NCBI GenBank assembly: GCA_002396085.1
Contig: DGWI01000049.1
Coordinates: 1 to 64,000, forward strand
Direction of reading: 5' to 3'
DNA length: 64,000 bases
Origin: Porphyromonadaceae bacterium UBA4262
GTDB lineage: Bacteria; Bacteroidota; Bacteroidia; Bacteroidales; Muribaculaceae
Shown here: in pieces, positions 17,551-26,397 of the stretch
Layout of the letters: every line of letters starts with the position of its first letter
Numbering within the stretch: the first letter of the stretch is position 1
Translations under genes and position numbers: made by a program
The notes under the pieces: generated by a model
What the model saw: the letters and a program-made list of their open reading frames with translations, nothing else
Database searches by the model: none
Told to the model about the DNA's origin: nothing

Positions 17551-18603
17551 ATGTCGATTCTGTTTATACCCAACTGGAACGTGCGCATGCTCAAGGACGA
17601 TGATTCGTGCGTTCAGGCACCCGACAAGGTGGTCGAGGGGAAGCCTTATTGGTTCTTCCGACACTTTGATAAGGTGCCCGATGTCACTGTGCTTGATCGC
17701 GGTCCTGACAGTTGGTTTCGCTCGCTTGAACAGAAGGCTAAGTTCTACGTCCGGCAGCCGTGGCAGGCTGTTCGGCAATGTGCTAACTATGATTTGGTCA
17801 TCTCGCATGGAGCACAGAGTGGTCTGGTGTTTGAACTATTGAGCAGTTGGACACGACATCGTTGCCCACACCTGATGATTGACGTGGGGTGCTTGAATGG
17901 CGGTCGCATCAATCGCACCGAGACTCCGCTCATACGCTATGCCTTGCGACAAGCACCACACATCGTCACGCACAACTCTCACCAACTGGATTTCTATCGT
18001 CAGTATTATCCCAAACTAGCCGAGAAGGCGCGTTTTATCCCTTTCGGTGTAGATATCGACTACTTCGCTCCACAACCTCACTCGGACAGTCGCACGATGG
18101 TGGCATTCGGTCATCGCAAGCGCGACTATGAGACACTATGTCAGGCATTCCCGCGCGGTGAGGGGTGGACTCTGCAAGTGATAGGCGATCGGTCACTGCA
18201 GTCACGATATGGTTGCAATGACATCCAGTTCTATGATGCAATGCCACTGAACGTGCTGATGGAACACATTGCCCAGAGTGAGGCTGTGGTGGTGCCATTG
18301 CCCGAACTTCCTTACTCTTATGGCCAGATGACACTGCTGCAGTCGATGGCTATGGCTCGGCCTGTCATCTGCACGCTCACCACAGGCACGATGGACTATG
18401 TGGGTCATGCCGATTGCGTCGAGACAGTTAGGCCAAGCGATGTCACTGCCATGCGAGATGCCTTAAGGCGCATGATGCAGCGCAGTGACGATGAACGCCG
18501 CGGGCTGGGCATGCAATGCCGTTATTGGGTTGAAGCCAACTTCTCCGAGGCACGCATGGCGCACCAATTGGAACAATACATAGATCAAATCCTGCAATCA
18601 TGA
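17551..18603 (+). CDS. Glycosyltransferase (GT4/GT1-like)
   Basis: 350 residues from the ATG at 17551 (MSILFIPNWNVRML). An upstream in-frame Met at 17485 gives an unlikely 22-residue extension with no family features. The protein is GT-B-like: ISHGAQSG and IVTHNSHQLDFYRQYY in the N-terminal domain, FIPFGVDIDYF at the domain joint, and a C-terminal domain with VVVPLPELPYSYGQMTLLQSMAMARPVICT in the place of the E-x7-E motif. The first Glu there is replaced by a Tyr/Gly stretch, so it is a divergent member. Overlaps the next gene by 4 bp. Donor and acceptor are unknown. Confidence 0.8.
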   Translation: MSILFIPNWNVRMLKDDDSCVQAPDKVVEGKPYWFFRHFDKVPDVTVLDRGPDSWFRSLEQKAKFYVRQPWQAVRQCANYDLVISHGAQSGLVFELLSSWTRHRCPHLMIDVGCLNGGRINRTETPLIRYALRQAPHIVTHNSHQLDFYRQYYPKLAEKARFIPFGVDIDYFAPQPHSDSRTMVAFGHRKRDYETLCQAFPRGEGWTLQVIGDRSLQSRYGCNDIQFYDAMPLNVLMEHIAQSEAVVVPLPELPYSYGQMTLLQSMAMARPVICTLTTGTMDYVGHADCVETVRPSDVTAMRDALRRMMQRSDDERRGLGMQCRYWVEANFSEARMAHQLEQYIDQILQS

Positions 18604-19538
18604 CACCCATAGTCTCAATCATCATACCCATCTACAACACAGCGGCAACGTTGGCACGATGCATCGATAGTGCCTTGGCTCAATCATTTGCCGATGTGGA
18701 GATTGTGCTGGTCGATGACGGTTCGCCCGATGGTGCTGGCGACATCGCCGATGCCTATGCATGTCGCGATGCCCGCATCCATGTGGTGCATCAATCCAAT
18801 GCCGGGCTGGCCGAAGCGCGTCGTGCCGGTATCCATGCCGCCAGGGGCAGATATATTGTGCCACTGGATAGTGATGACACGATGCCCGAGCGGGCTGTTG
18901 AGACATTGTATAGGCACATGACAGAACAGGATTTGGACATGGTTTATGGCTGCTACTGCCGCATCGATGACAAGGGTGAGCAACATTTGGCAAGCCACCG
19001 CAGTCCCGGTGTGATGAGTGGTAGCGAATTCCTGCGGGACGAACTGCTCACACCAGGCAGCATCTGTGGCGCATGGGCTAATATGAGCCGTCGTGAGTTG
19101 TGGACTGATGACATCTTTCCACCATGCAACCTGCGTCTGCCCAGCGAGGATGTTTTCATGTTGGTGAAACTTACACAGCACATCGCGCGCGTCGCATTGT
19201 TCAACGACGTGGTCTATAATTATTACTATAACCCATTGTCATTATCCATCGCAGGCCCCCTGCACAGGCAGGAATTATGGAAACAATACTTCGCACTGAT
19301 TAGAGACGACTTGCGGCATCGTGGATTGCTCGATGAACTGGAATCCCACTTGCGGGTCATGGAAGTAGACCGATTGGCATTCTACACCCACGACATCGAT
19401 TGCAGCGACCCGTGGTATCAGCAAGTCATCAAGTATGCCGACGGCAACTTCCCGCTCAAGCACCGGCTGCTGCATCGTCTGCTGCGCCATCCCCGTCTGC
19501 TGCGCACAGCCATCGCCTTGCGCCGCCACCTCCGATAG
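18600..19538 (+). CDS. Glycosyltransferase family 2 enzyme
   Basis: 312 residues, GT-A fold. VSIIIPIYNTAATLARCIDS at the N-terminus, then EIVLVDDGSPDGAG (nucleotide-binding Asp residues) and YIVPLDSDDTMPE (the DxD-type motif), are diagnostic. The C-terminal third has no transmembrane helix, so the enzyme acts on the cytosolic face. Its ATG overlaps the stop of the preceding glycosyltransferase (ATGA), which marks an operon. Confidence 0.92.
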   Translation: MTPIVSIIIPIYNTAATLARCIDSALAQSFADVEIVLVDDGSPDGAGDIADAYACRDARIHVVHQSNAGLAEARRAGIHAARGRYIVPLDSDDTMPERAVETLYRHMTEQDLDMVYGCYCRIDDKGEQHLASHRSPGVMSGSEFLRDELLTPGSICGAWANMSRRELWTDDIFPPCNLRLPSEDVFMLVKLTQHIARVALFNDVVYNYYYNPLSLSIAGPLHRQELWKQYFALIRDDLRHRGLLDELESHLRVMEVDRLAFYTHDIDCSDPWYQQVIKYADGNFPLKHRLLHRLLRHPRLLRTAIALRRHLR

Positions 19539-19574
19539 ATTTTATCCATCAATCGAAACACAAATGTTTAGACT

Positions 19575-20210
19575 ATGAGAGCAAGAATCTTCAATTCAGT
19601 CCTTTGGCTATGCGTGGCATGTCTGGCACTGATGGCCATCTGCGACATTGCCGTCAGGGCCACTGCACATGGCCGAACCTATGACAACGTTGCCGACATC
19701 CCACACAACCGTGTGGGACTCTTGCTGGGCACCAGCTCAACCACCCCGCGCGGCACGCACAATTTCTACTACACCTACCGCATCAACGCTGCGGCACAGC
19801 TGTTCCATGCCGGCAAGATCGACTATCTGCTCATCAGCGGCGACAACTCATCGAAGCACTACGACGAGCCCACCATGATGCGCGACTCGCTGCTGCTGCA
19901 CGGAGTGCCCGCCGACCGCATCGTGCTCGACTATGCCGGATTCCGCACCCTCGACTCGGTGATTCGTGCCAAAGAGGTGTTCGGCCAGAGCTCGTTCACC
20001 ATCATCTCGCAGAAGTTTCACAACGAGCGCGCCCTGGTGCAGGCCCGTCACTACGGCATCGACGCCATCGCCTACAACGCCCACGATGTCATCCTGGGCT
20101 ATCCGTGGATCAAAGTGCAGTGCCGCGAGCGCCTGGCCCGCGTCAAGCTCTACCTCGACCTCCTCACCGGCAAGCAACCCAAGTTCCTCGGCGAGCGCAT
20201 CAACATCTAA
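19575..20210 (+). CDS. sanA: SanA-like protein with DUF218/ElyC-type domain
   Basis: 211 residues. One N-terminal membrane segment (VLWLCVACLALMAICDIAV) is followed by an extracytoplasmic DUF218 domain: VGLLLGTSSTTPRGTHNFYYTYRI, LLISGDNSSKHYDEPTMM, RIVLDYAGFRTLDSVIRAKEVFG and TIISQKFHNERALVQARHYGID. This is the SanA branch, linked in enterobacteria to envelope barrier function and vancomycin resistance. It follows the GT2 gene by 36 bp and may be co-transcribed, which fits an envelope-polymer context. Confidence 0.85.
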   Translation: MRARIFNSVLWLCVACLALMAICDIAVRATAHGRTYDNVADIPHNRVGLLLGTSSTTPRGTHNFYYTYRINAAAQLFHAGKIDYLLISGDNSSKHYDEPTMMRDSLLLHGVPADRIVLDYAGFRTLDSVIRAKEVFGQSSFTIISQKFHNERALVQARHYGIDAIAYNAHDVILGYPWIKVQCRERLARVKLYLDLLTGKQPKFLGERINI

Positions 20211-20227
20211 CAGGAAATCGTGGCGTG

Positions 20228-20270
20228 AAAAAATTGCGTGTGAGTCAATGATTGTTGGCTCACACGCAAT
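20228..20270 (-). terminator. Terminator of the M16 peptidase gene
   Basis: A 12-bp perfect inverted repeat, ATTGCGTGTGAG with CTCACACGCAAT around a 14-nt loop, is followed on the minus strand by a run of T. It sits between the convergent sanA and peptidase genes and may serve both. Confidence 0.85.
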
Positions 20271-20293
20271 TGGTTATAAGGATATGCTACTTA

Positions 20294-23200
20294 TTAGTAG
20301 CCGAAGATTTGCTCGAGGGTGACGCGGCGGATGGGGCCGATCTTCTCCAGGGCCTTGATGTCCAGTTCCTTCTCGTCACCGAGGATGAGGTAACGATAGG
20401 GCTTGCCGGCCATGGTCGACTTCTCAAAGTTGACCACGTCTTGCAGCGTCAGACTGGGCAGTGTCTTGTAGACCAGCGAGTTGATGTCGTAGTCCAGACC
20501 CATGCGCTGGGCGGCGAGGTAGCTCCACAGCACATTGCTGCGCACGGTGCGGCGGCTGGCCAGTTTCTTCATCATCGACTCCTTGGCCAGGTTGAACGCG
20601 GCCTCGCTCTGCGGAATCTCACCCACAATCTTGTTGAACTCACCCACACAGTCCATCATCTTGTCGTTCTGGGTGATGATGTAGGTCATGGCATACTCGG
20701 GGTGCTTGACCTCGCTGGGCTGGCGATAGTAGGCGGCGGCCGAGTAGGCAAGACCGCGCGACTCACGCAGTTCCTGGAAGACGATGCCGTTCATGCCACC
20801 GCCGAAGTACTCGTTGAACAGGCCGATGATGGCGGCATGCTCGGGGCTCCACTGGCGATTCTCGTTGTGGTACTGAATCATGTAGATGTTCTTGGCCTCG
20901 TAGGGAGCGAGCAGAATCTCGGTCTGCGGCGTGGGCTGCTCCATGTAGTCCTGACCCTTGGGCACATCAGCCAGACGCTTGGCGGTGCGGTGGTTGCGGT
21001 CGATGGTTGCGGTGAGGTCTTTCTGGCTCAGCGGGCCATAGTAAATGACGGTGTGCTTCATGCCCAGCAGACCCTTGATCAGACCGACAAGTTCGGCGGG
21101 CTTGGTGTTGCGCAGCTGTGCGGCGCTCATGATGTTGGTGTTGGAGTTGCGCGGGCCATACATGCCATACTCGCTCAGACAGCTAAAGCAGTTCTCCTGG
21201 TTGGTCTTGGCATCGTTGCGTGCCTTGATGATGACCTCGACCATGTTGCGGTAGGCCTCCTCGTCAACCTTTGCGTTCTGGGCCAGGTCTTCGAGCAATG
21301 CCAGTGCTTGGGGCATGTTCTCGTTCAAGCCCGACAGGGTGATGTAGGTCTCGTTGTCGCTCACGCTGAAGCCGATGTTGCAAGCCAGGCTGTACATGCG
21401 CTGCTTGAACTCGGTGGCGCTCAGCTTCTGGGTGCCCAAATAGTCCATATAGCTGGCAGCCACCTCATAGCGGTTGTCGGCTGTGCCGCCAAAGTCAAAC
21501 TTGAACGTCAGCGAGAACAGGTCGTCCTGCGTGTTCTGCTTATAGAGCAGGGGCAGGCCCTTGCCAGTCTTGGCAACGGTCATTTCCTTCTTATAGTCGA
21601 CAAACTGCGGCTGGATGGGTTGCACGGTCTCGCCCAGGATGTTGCTCACAAACGTGCTCTTCATGTCACGGTTGGTGGGAATGGGCGTGATGGCAGGCTT
21701 GTCAATCTTCTTGGCGGTGGTGTCCTCGCCCATGCGCTTGTAGACGCACACAAAGTTGTCGTTCAGGTGGCGGCGGGCAAAGTCCACAATCTGCTGCTTG
21801 GTCATGCCGGCCATGCGGTCGAGTTTGCCAACCTCCTGACCCCAGTCCACATGGTTGATATATGCGTTGACCAGCTGACGGGCACGGGCACCGTTGCTGT
21901 CCAGCCCGCGCAGATAGTTGAGCTTGAAGTTGTTGACCACGCTCTGCAGCAGGTCGTCGGCAAAGTCGCCGTTGCGCAGTTTGGCAATCTCGCCCAGCAT
22001 CAACTCGCGCACCTGCTCGAGCGACTGTCCCTCGACGGGATAGCCCAGGGCCATGAACATCGAGTAGTCGGTCATCGGGTCGGTGAAGGCTCCGCTCTGC
22101 ATCACCTTGTGTGGCTGGTTCAGGTTCAGGTCCATCAAGCCGGCGCTGCCGTTGGCCAGCATGTCGGCGATGACCTCGATGGTGTCGTTCTGCAGCGATG
22201 CTCCGCCGTCAAAGCGCCAGCCCAGCGCCACAAACTCGGCCTCCTGGCCCACGATGTTGGTGTCGACGGGGGCGGTGATGGGTGCCAGCGGGGCAAACTC
22301 GGGACGGGTCAACTGCTTGTTGGGCTTCCAGCTGCCGAAGTGCTTCTCGAGCGTGGCGATGACCTCGTCGCTGTTGAAGTCACCGGCCATGATGATGGCC
22401 ACGTTGTTGGGGCAGTAGTAGTTGTGGAAGTAGTTCTCGATGTTGACAATCGACGGGTTCTTCAGGTGCTCCTGGGTGCCGATAGTGGTCTGCGTGCCGT
22501 AGGGGTGCGTGGGGAAGAGCTTGGCATTCATGGCCTCAAAGAGCTTCCACTGGTCCTTGGCGATGCCGATGTTATACTCCTCGTAGACGGCCTCCAGCTC
22601 GGTGTGGAAACCGCGGATCACCATGTTCTGGAAGCGGTCGGCCTGGATGCGTGCCCAGCGGTCAACCTCGTTGGCGGGGATGTCCTCGGTGTAGCAGGTG
22701 ACATCGGTGCTGGTGTAAGCGTTGGTGCCGATGCCGCCAATGCCCGCCATGAGCTTGTCATACTCGTTGGGGATGTTGTATTGCGCGGCCAGCTGCGACA
22801 CACTGTCAATCTGGTGATAGAGCACGCGGCGGCGCTCGGGGTCGGTGACCTTGCGATACTCCTCATAGCGGGCCTTGATGTCGGCCAGCAGCGGAATCTC
22901 GGCCTCATAGTTGCTGGTGCCAAACTGCTTGGTGCCCTTGAACATCAAGTGCTCTAGGTAGTGTGCCAGACCGGTGGTCTCGGCGGGGTCGTTGCGCGAA
23001 CCGGTGCGCACGGCAATGTGCGCAGCAATGCGCGGGCTCTGATGGTTCTCACTCAAGAACACCTTGAGGCCGTTGCTCAGGGTGTAACACTTGGTGGCGG
23101 TGGGGTCGCCCGGATAGGTCGTCGCCACCGCAGTGCGTGCTGCCATGACCAGGCACACCAGCCCAGCCAGTACAGTCATCAATGCTCTCATTTTTCTCAT
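20294..23200 (-). CDS. M16 family zinc metallopeptidase (pitrilysin-like, duplicated)
   Basis: 968 residues with an N-terminal signal peptide (VLAGLVCLVMAARTAVA). The inverted zinc motif HxxEH is present at residues 80-84 (HYLEH), with the later Glu ligand in ELEAVYEEYN. Two M16-type halves are visible: an active N-terminal half and a C-terminal half without HxxEH but with FNEYFGGGMNGIVFQELRESRGLAYSAAAYY, the R/Y substrate-binding block. It is a periplasmic or outer-membrane-associated oligopeptidase. It is transcribed alone, with its own -7 box and terminator. Confidence 0.93.
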   Translation of the reverse strand: MRKMRALMTVLAGLVCLVMAARTAVATTYPGDPTATKCYTLSNGLKVFLSENHQSPRIAAHIAVRTGSRNDPAETTGLAHYLEHLMFKGTKQFGTSNYEAEIPLLADIKARYEEYRKVTDPERRRVLYHQIDSVSQLAAQYNIPNEYDKLMAGIGGIGTNAYTSTDVTCYTEDIPANEVDRWARIQADRFQNMVIRGFHTELEAVYEEYNIGIAKDQWKLFEAMNAKLFPTHPYGTQTTIGTQEHLKNPSIVNIENYFHNYYCPNNVAIIMAGDFNSDEVIATLEKHFGSWKPNKQLTRPEFAPLAPITAPVDTNIVGQEAEFVALGWRFDGGASLQNDTIEVIADMLANGSAGLMDLNLNQPHKVMQSGAFTDPMTDYSMFMALGYPVEGQSLEQVRELMLGEIAKLRNGDFADDLLQSVVNNFKLNYLRGLDSNGARARQLVNAYINHVDWGQEVGKLDRMAGMTKQQIVDFARRHLNDNFVCVYKRMGEDTTAKKIDKPAITPIPTNRDMKSTFVSNILGETVQPIQPQFVDYKKEMTVAKTGKGLPLLYKQNTQDDLFSLTFKFDFGGTADNRYEVAASYMDYLGTQKLSATEFKQRMYSLACNIGFSVSDNETYITLSGLNENMPQALALLEDLAQNAKVDEEAYRNMVEVIIKARNDAKTNQENCFSCLSEYGMYGPRNSNTNIMSAAQLRNTKPAELVGLIKGLLGMKHTVIYYGPLSQKDLTATIDRNHRTAKRLADVPKGQDYMEQPTPQTEILLAPYEAKNIYMIQYHNENRQWSPEHAAIIGLFNEYFGGGMNGIVFQELRESRGLAYSAAAYYRQPSEVKHPEYAMTYIITQNDKMMDCVGEFNKIVGEIPQSEAAFNLAKESMMKKLASRRTVRSNVLWSYLAAQRMGLDYDINSLVYKTLPSLTLQDVVNFEKSTMAGKPYRYLILGDEKELDIKALEKIGPIRRVTLEQIFGY

Positions 23201-23252
23201 CTTGCTATAGGTTTTTGTTGGTTTTAGTTACTGTATTTTTTGAAATTTGCTG

Positions 23253-23260
23253 CAAAGTTA
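23253..23260 (-). promoter_or_regulatory. -7 box TAACTTTG for the M16 peptidase gene
   Basis: Exact TAnnTTTG match on the minus strand, 52 nt before the ATG at 23200. Confidence 0.7.
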
Positions 23261-23372
23261 ATAAAAGTTTCAGTTGTTGTATTCATTTGACGCAACGACA
23301 TGCCAAAAAATTACACAGTCGGCCAACAATTGTTTTTAAGTTGCCAGTCATTGTTGATTTCCACACCGGCAA

Positions 23373-23525
23373 TCATGGCGTTATGATTCTCCCACTCCAC
23401 AAGTCATGCAAGAACTCCACCGCCGGAATTACCTCAACGCCGTTCAGCAACCGCCGATACTTGTCAAGCGAAATCATTCTTTTGTACATAGCCAACGATG
23501 TTGTATTTGCATGATAAAACGACAT
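23373..23525 (-). CDS. Possible small ORF of unknown function in the gap between peptidase and SDR genes
   Basis: The 435-bp gap between the M16 and SDR genes has no long gene. On the minus strand a 50-codon ORF (MSFYHANTTSLAMYKRM at the start, HDLWSGRIITP at the end) reads toward the peptidase gene. Its stop overlaps the ATG of a second, 21-codon ORF at 23311-23376 (MIAGVEINNDWQLKNN). The pair could be two tiny coupled genes or one gene broken by a frameshift. I recognise no family. Repeats of GATAAAACGACA lie at its start. Confidence 0.25.
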   Translation of the reverse strand: MSFYHANTTSLAMYKRMISLDKYRRLLNGVEVIPAVEFLHDLWSGRIITP

Positions 23526-23556
23526 GACAATGCTGTTTTATCAAGATAAAACGACA
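23513..23556. repeat. Direct and inverted GATAAAAC repeats, possible operator
   Basis: GATAAAACGACA occurs at 23513-23524 and 23545-23556, with the inverted core GTTTTATC between them at 23535-23542. They surround the start of the small minus-strand ORF, so they could be a regulator's binding sites. Confidence 0.45.
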
Positions 23557-23635
23557 ATAAGATGCCGCAAAATTAGGCATAATTTCGTAAACCTGCAACG
23601 CTTTGGCCTCCAAAATGCTGCTACTACCCGACTCA

Positions 23636-24400
23636 TCACTGGGTGGCGACGGGCAGGCGCACCCAGAGCCAGCGGGGCAGCAGGGTCCAGCCGGCCACAA
23701 GCAGGCGGTAGCGCCAGTCGACGGTGATGACCGGGCGATTGCGCTCGATGCCTTGCACGATGCTCTGCGCCACACGCTCGGGGTCTAGTTGCATGGGGTA
23801 GTGGTTGCCGTCGGCAATGAGCGGCGTGCGCACAAAGCCCGGGCGGATGTCATGGATGTGAATATGGCGCAAGTGTCGGATGGCACGCAATTGCGACAGG
23901 CACTCCAGGTAGTGGCTCACATAGCGCTTGGTGGCCGAGTAGGCCGGTGCTGCACCCAGGCCCTTGGTGCGGGCAATGCTGCTGATGACGGCGATGTGGC
24001 CTTCATGCTCGGGCTGCTGGGCAAAATAACTGAACACGGCATCGACCATGCGGGTGAAGCCCACGGCATTGGTCTCGACGGTGCGCAGTTCTTTGTCGGC
24101 ATCGAGGTCGGGGTTCTGATAGCCGATGCCCGAACTGTGAAAGTAGAGGTCAATGCCGCCCATGCGGTCAATGAGTTGTTGCAGCAGTTGTGGCGCATCG
24201 TCGCGGGTGATGTCTATGCTCTGGGCGGCCACGACTTGCGGCACCTGGGCCATGATGCGTTGCAGCACATCGTCGCGCCGGCCAGCAATGCCCACTTGCC
24301 AGCCCTTGCTCGCCAAGACCTTGACGACCTCAAGCCCGATGCCCGAGGTGGCCCCCATGACGATAGCCTTGCGTTGTTCTGTTTGTTTCATTGGTTGCAA
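23636..24400 (-). CDS. Short-chain dehydrogenase/reductase
   Basis: About 254 residues from the first ATG; the ATG at 24391 (MKQTEQ) gives 251 residues and a better distance to the promoter. The NAD(P) site MGATSGIGLEV, the NxxG-like segment FHSSGIGYQNPD, the catalytic Ser (VISSIA) and YSATK (Tyr and Lys) are all present, so it should be active. A C-terminal hydrophobic stretch (LLVAGWTLLPRWLWV) could anchor it to membrane, as in some lipid-linked SDRs. The substrate is unknown. It is divergent from the thioredoxin-like gene. Confidence 0.88.
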   Translation of the reverse strand: MQPMKQTEQRKAIVMGATSGIGLEVVKVLASKGWQVGIAGRRDDVLQRIMAQVPQVVAAQSIDITRDDAPQLLQQLIDRMGGIDLYFHSSGIGYQNPDLDADKELRTVETNAVGFTRMVDAVFSYFAQQPEHEGHIAVISSIARTKGLGAAPAYSATKRYVSHYLECLSQLRAIRHLRHIHIHDIRPGFVRTPLIADGNHYPMQLDPERVAQSIVQGIERNRPVITVDWRYRLLVAGWTLLPRWLWVRLPVATQ

Positions 24401-24411
24401 CTTTAATTATG

Positions 24412-24457
24412 CAAAGTTACGATTTGTTTTTGGTTCTACAATATTTTTGTACCTTTG
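24412..24457. promoter_or_regulatory. Divergent promoter pair for the SDR and thioredoxin-like genes
   Basis: TAACTTTG lies on the minus strand at 24412-24419, 11 nt before the first SDR ATG and 20 nt before the second. TACCTTTG lies on the plus strand at 24450-24457, 25 nt before the ATG of the thioredoxin-like gene. Confidence 0.7.
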
Positions 24458-24482
24458 CGGCATCAAACTCAAAAATCTATTC

Positions 24483-24986
24483 ATGATGAAAAGACTAACA
24501 CTTATCGCATTAATCATGCTGCTGGTCGCCTCGTTTGCCAGTGCGCAAGAGGTGAAGAAAGTCTATGACGAGACCATCGATCCCATCGAGCAGATTGACC
24601 AGGCACTGGTCAAGGCTCGTGCCGAGGGCAAGTTTGTCATTGCCCAGGTGGGTGGCAACTGGTGCCCGTGGTGCCTGCGCTTCGCTGCCTACATGGAGGC
24701 TGACAGTGCCATTACCGACATCGTCGAGAAGAACTTTGTCTATATCCACGTCAATTATCACCCACGCAGGAACAAGGCTGATGCTCGAGCACAGCAGATG
24801 CTCAAGCGACTGGGCAACTGCGGACGCTTCGGCTACCCCGTGATGGTGGTGCTTGACCAGGACGGCAAGGTTGTTCACATTCAGGACTCGGCCTTCCTTG
24901 AAGAGGGCAAGAGTTACAACCACGATAAGGTCATGAGCTTTTTCAAGCACTGGACTCCCCAGGCTGTGCGTGGCGAGAACCCCTGA
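24483..24986 (+). CDS. Secreted thioredoxin-like protein
   Basis: 167 residues. I chose the ATG at 24483 (MMKRLTLIALIMLLVASFASAQ), which gives a clean signal peptide and sits 25 nt after a -7 box; the longer frame overlaps the divergent SDR gene. The mature part is a thioredoxin_7/DUF255-like fold with NWCPWCLRF (active-site CPWC), FGYPVMVVLDQDGK (cis-Pro loop) and a C-terminal helix. It likely handles disulfides in the periplasm. It stands alone on its strand. Confidence 0.88.
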   Translation: MMKRLTLIALIMLLVASFASAQEVKKVYDETIDPIEQIDQALVKARAEGKFVIAQVGGNWCPWCLRFAAYMEADSAITDIVEKNFVYIHVNYHPRRNKADARAQQMLKRLGNCGRFGYPVMVVLDQDGKVVHIQDSAFLEEGKSYNHDKVMSFFKHWTPQAVRGENP

Positions 24987-25026
24987 AGTCTGCTTCTTGA
25001 CAGAGAAACGCAGTGAAGGCACCGAG

Positions 25027-25875
25027 TTAATATTCCTCGGGTAGGATGAGCAGGGTGCCGATTTCGTGACCTTTGTCGTCGACCCAGACATAGCGCAACT
25101 GCTTGCGCTCGGCCATGGCAGTGGCCAGCAGCAGGTCGGTGAGCGCATGCTCGTTGCGCGCCTTGAACCACTCGGCACGTTTGGCTTGGACAAATAGCGG
25201 CACATCGACCGCGTCGCGGGTCAGATAAGGTGCCACGACGGTAAACTGGACAGTCGCGGTGTCGGGCATTGACACGGCTTTCATCTCGTTAATGCCACGC
25301 GACACTAGCGTGTGGTGCTTGAGCACTCGTTGGGCGGCTTGCACAAGTTGAGCAGTGCCCTGCAGCGTGGTGGTGTCGCATCGCATCTGCAGTGCGCTCA
25401 CCACACGCCCTATGACATTGGGTTGACCTTGTTGGCGTCCCTGAATGATGAATAGTGTGCCGAACCCGACAGTCATTGCTGTGGCACTGCACAGGTAGGT
25501 GTGACCGTTGGCATGCTTGGTGAATTGTATGGTCTTGGCCGGCCTCCCCAGCATGGTCGTGTCGGTGATAGCACCGATCGAGTCGGCAGTCTTGCAGAAG
25601 ATGTCCTTGCGCTCGACGACCTGCGTGCGCAGGTAACTGTCGGGCGTGAACGGTATCTCGAGGTAGTCGATGCGTGCTAAGTCGAGTGCTATGCGGTGCA
25701 GGTCGCTGCGCGAGACCATGGCGCGTGCACCCATGCGGCTCCAGGCACCCGCATCATCGCTTACCGCCCAACTGTCGTCGGGTGTTGTCAACGTGAAGTA
25801 ACGATTCTCAATCGTTGAGGCGACGGCAACCATGGCTGCCATCGCCAGTAATGTCAGTGTCAATAGTCGTCTCAT
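25027..25875 (-). CDS. Secreted protein of unknown function
   Basis: 282 residues with a signal peptide (LLTLTLLAMAAMVAVAS). No domain is recognised. The mature part begins ENRYFTLTTPDDSWAVSDD, which resembles the start of PsbP/MOG1-like lipid or stress proteins found in Bacteroidales, and ends WVDDKGHEIGTLLILPEEY. Codon use and GC match the neighbours. A box with one mismatch (CACTTTTG, 25905-25912 on the minus strand) lies 29 nt upstream. It converges with the thioredoxin-like gene. Confidence 0.75.
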   Translation of the reverse strand: MRRLLTLTLLAMAAMVAVASTIENRYFTLTTPDDSWAVSDDAGAWSRMGARAMVSRSDLHRIALDLARIDYLEIPFTPDSYLRTQVVERKDIFCKTADSIGAITDTTMLGRPAKTIQFTKHANGHTYLCSATAMTVGFGTLFIIQGRQQGQPNVIGRVVSALQMRCDTTTLQGTAQLVQAAQRVLKHHTLVSRGINEMKAVSMPDTATVQFTVVAPYLTRDAVDVPLFVQAKRAEWFKARNEHALTDLLLATAMAERKQLRYVWVDDKGHEIGTLLILPEEY

Positions 25876-25925
25876 GCCACTTGATGGTTTATCATAATAA
25901 ACCGCAAAAGTGGCAAATTATTGCA

Positions 25926-26336
25926 TCAGGCCGGCAACTCGGTGCGGCACAGCAACAGCACCACATGGGCGCGGTGCTTGCGCCAGGCTGTGCCATAGTA
26001 GGTGTCTTGTTCGCCGTAGAATTGCAGTAGCGCATAGAATGCCAGTGCCTCGATGATGGTGCTTGACAGGATGTCTTCGTTGGGGCTGTTGCCATCGAAC
26101 TTCAATTGCAGGGTGATGTTGCCCTCCTCGATGTTGGGATTGTAGTTCCAGCCGGTGACATAGCCCGCCATGCGGGCGAGCAGTTCATTCAGTCCTTGTT
26201 CCACCTTGAGCGATAGCATGCGCTCGTTGTCGGGCGTGAGTGTGTAGATGTCATTGCGGTGTGCCGCGCGCCAGGCGCTCTCGGCATAGATGCGGTCGAG
26301 AATCGCATCGAGGTTGATTTTCAGTGTCATTTTCAT
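25926..26336 (-). CDS. Conserved-looking protein of unknown function
   Basis: 136 residues, no signal peptide or membrane segment. The sequence alternates short charged helices and contains NYNPNIEEGNITLQLKFDG. Length and the pairing with a second unknown gene 61 bp upstream resemble small structural or accessory genes of Bacteroidales prophage-like modules, but there are no other phage genes nearby, so this is only an impression. A heptamer array lies 14 nt before the start codon. No family is recognised. Confidence 0.65.
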   Translation of the reverse strand: MKMTLKINLDAILDRIYAESAWRAAHRNDIYTLTPDNERMLSLKVEQGLNELLARMAGYVTGWNYNPNIEEGNITLQLKFDGNSPNEDILSSTIIEALAFYALLQFYGEQDTYYGTAWRKHRAHVVLLLCRTELPA

Positions 26337-26350
26337 GGATGGGTAGATTT

Positions 26351-26378
26351 GAATAAAGAATTAAGAATTTAGAATTAA
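26351..26378 (-). repeat. Heptamer array in the leader between two unknown genes
   Basis: Four phased units; on the minus strand TTAATTC, TAAATTC, TTAATTC, TTTATTC. They fill half of the 61-bp gap. No -7 box follows. Confidence 0.65.
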
Positions 26379-26397
26379 GGTTGGGTGTTGCTGGGGT

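Noticed and set aside
20252..22957. A 901-codon open frame on the plus strand opposite the M16 peptidase gene
   Set aside because: The minus-strand M16 gene has full family motifs, promoter and terminator. The plus frame has no motif, and its composition (many V, L, G, H, D) is typical of a shadow of a GC-rich gene.
24153..24482. N-terminal extension of the thioredoxin-like gene
   Set aside because: It overlaps the divergent SDR gene and both promoters; the ATG at 24483 gives a proper signal peptide.
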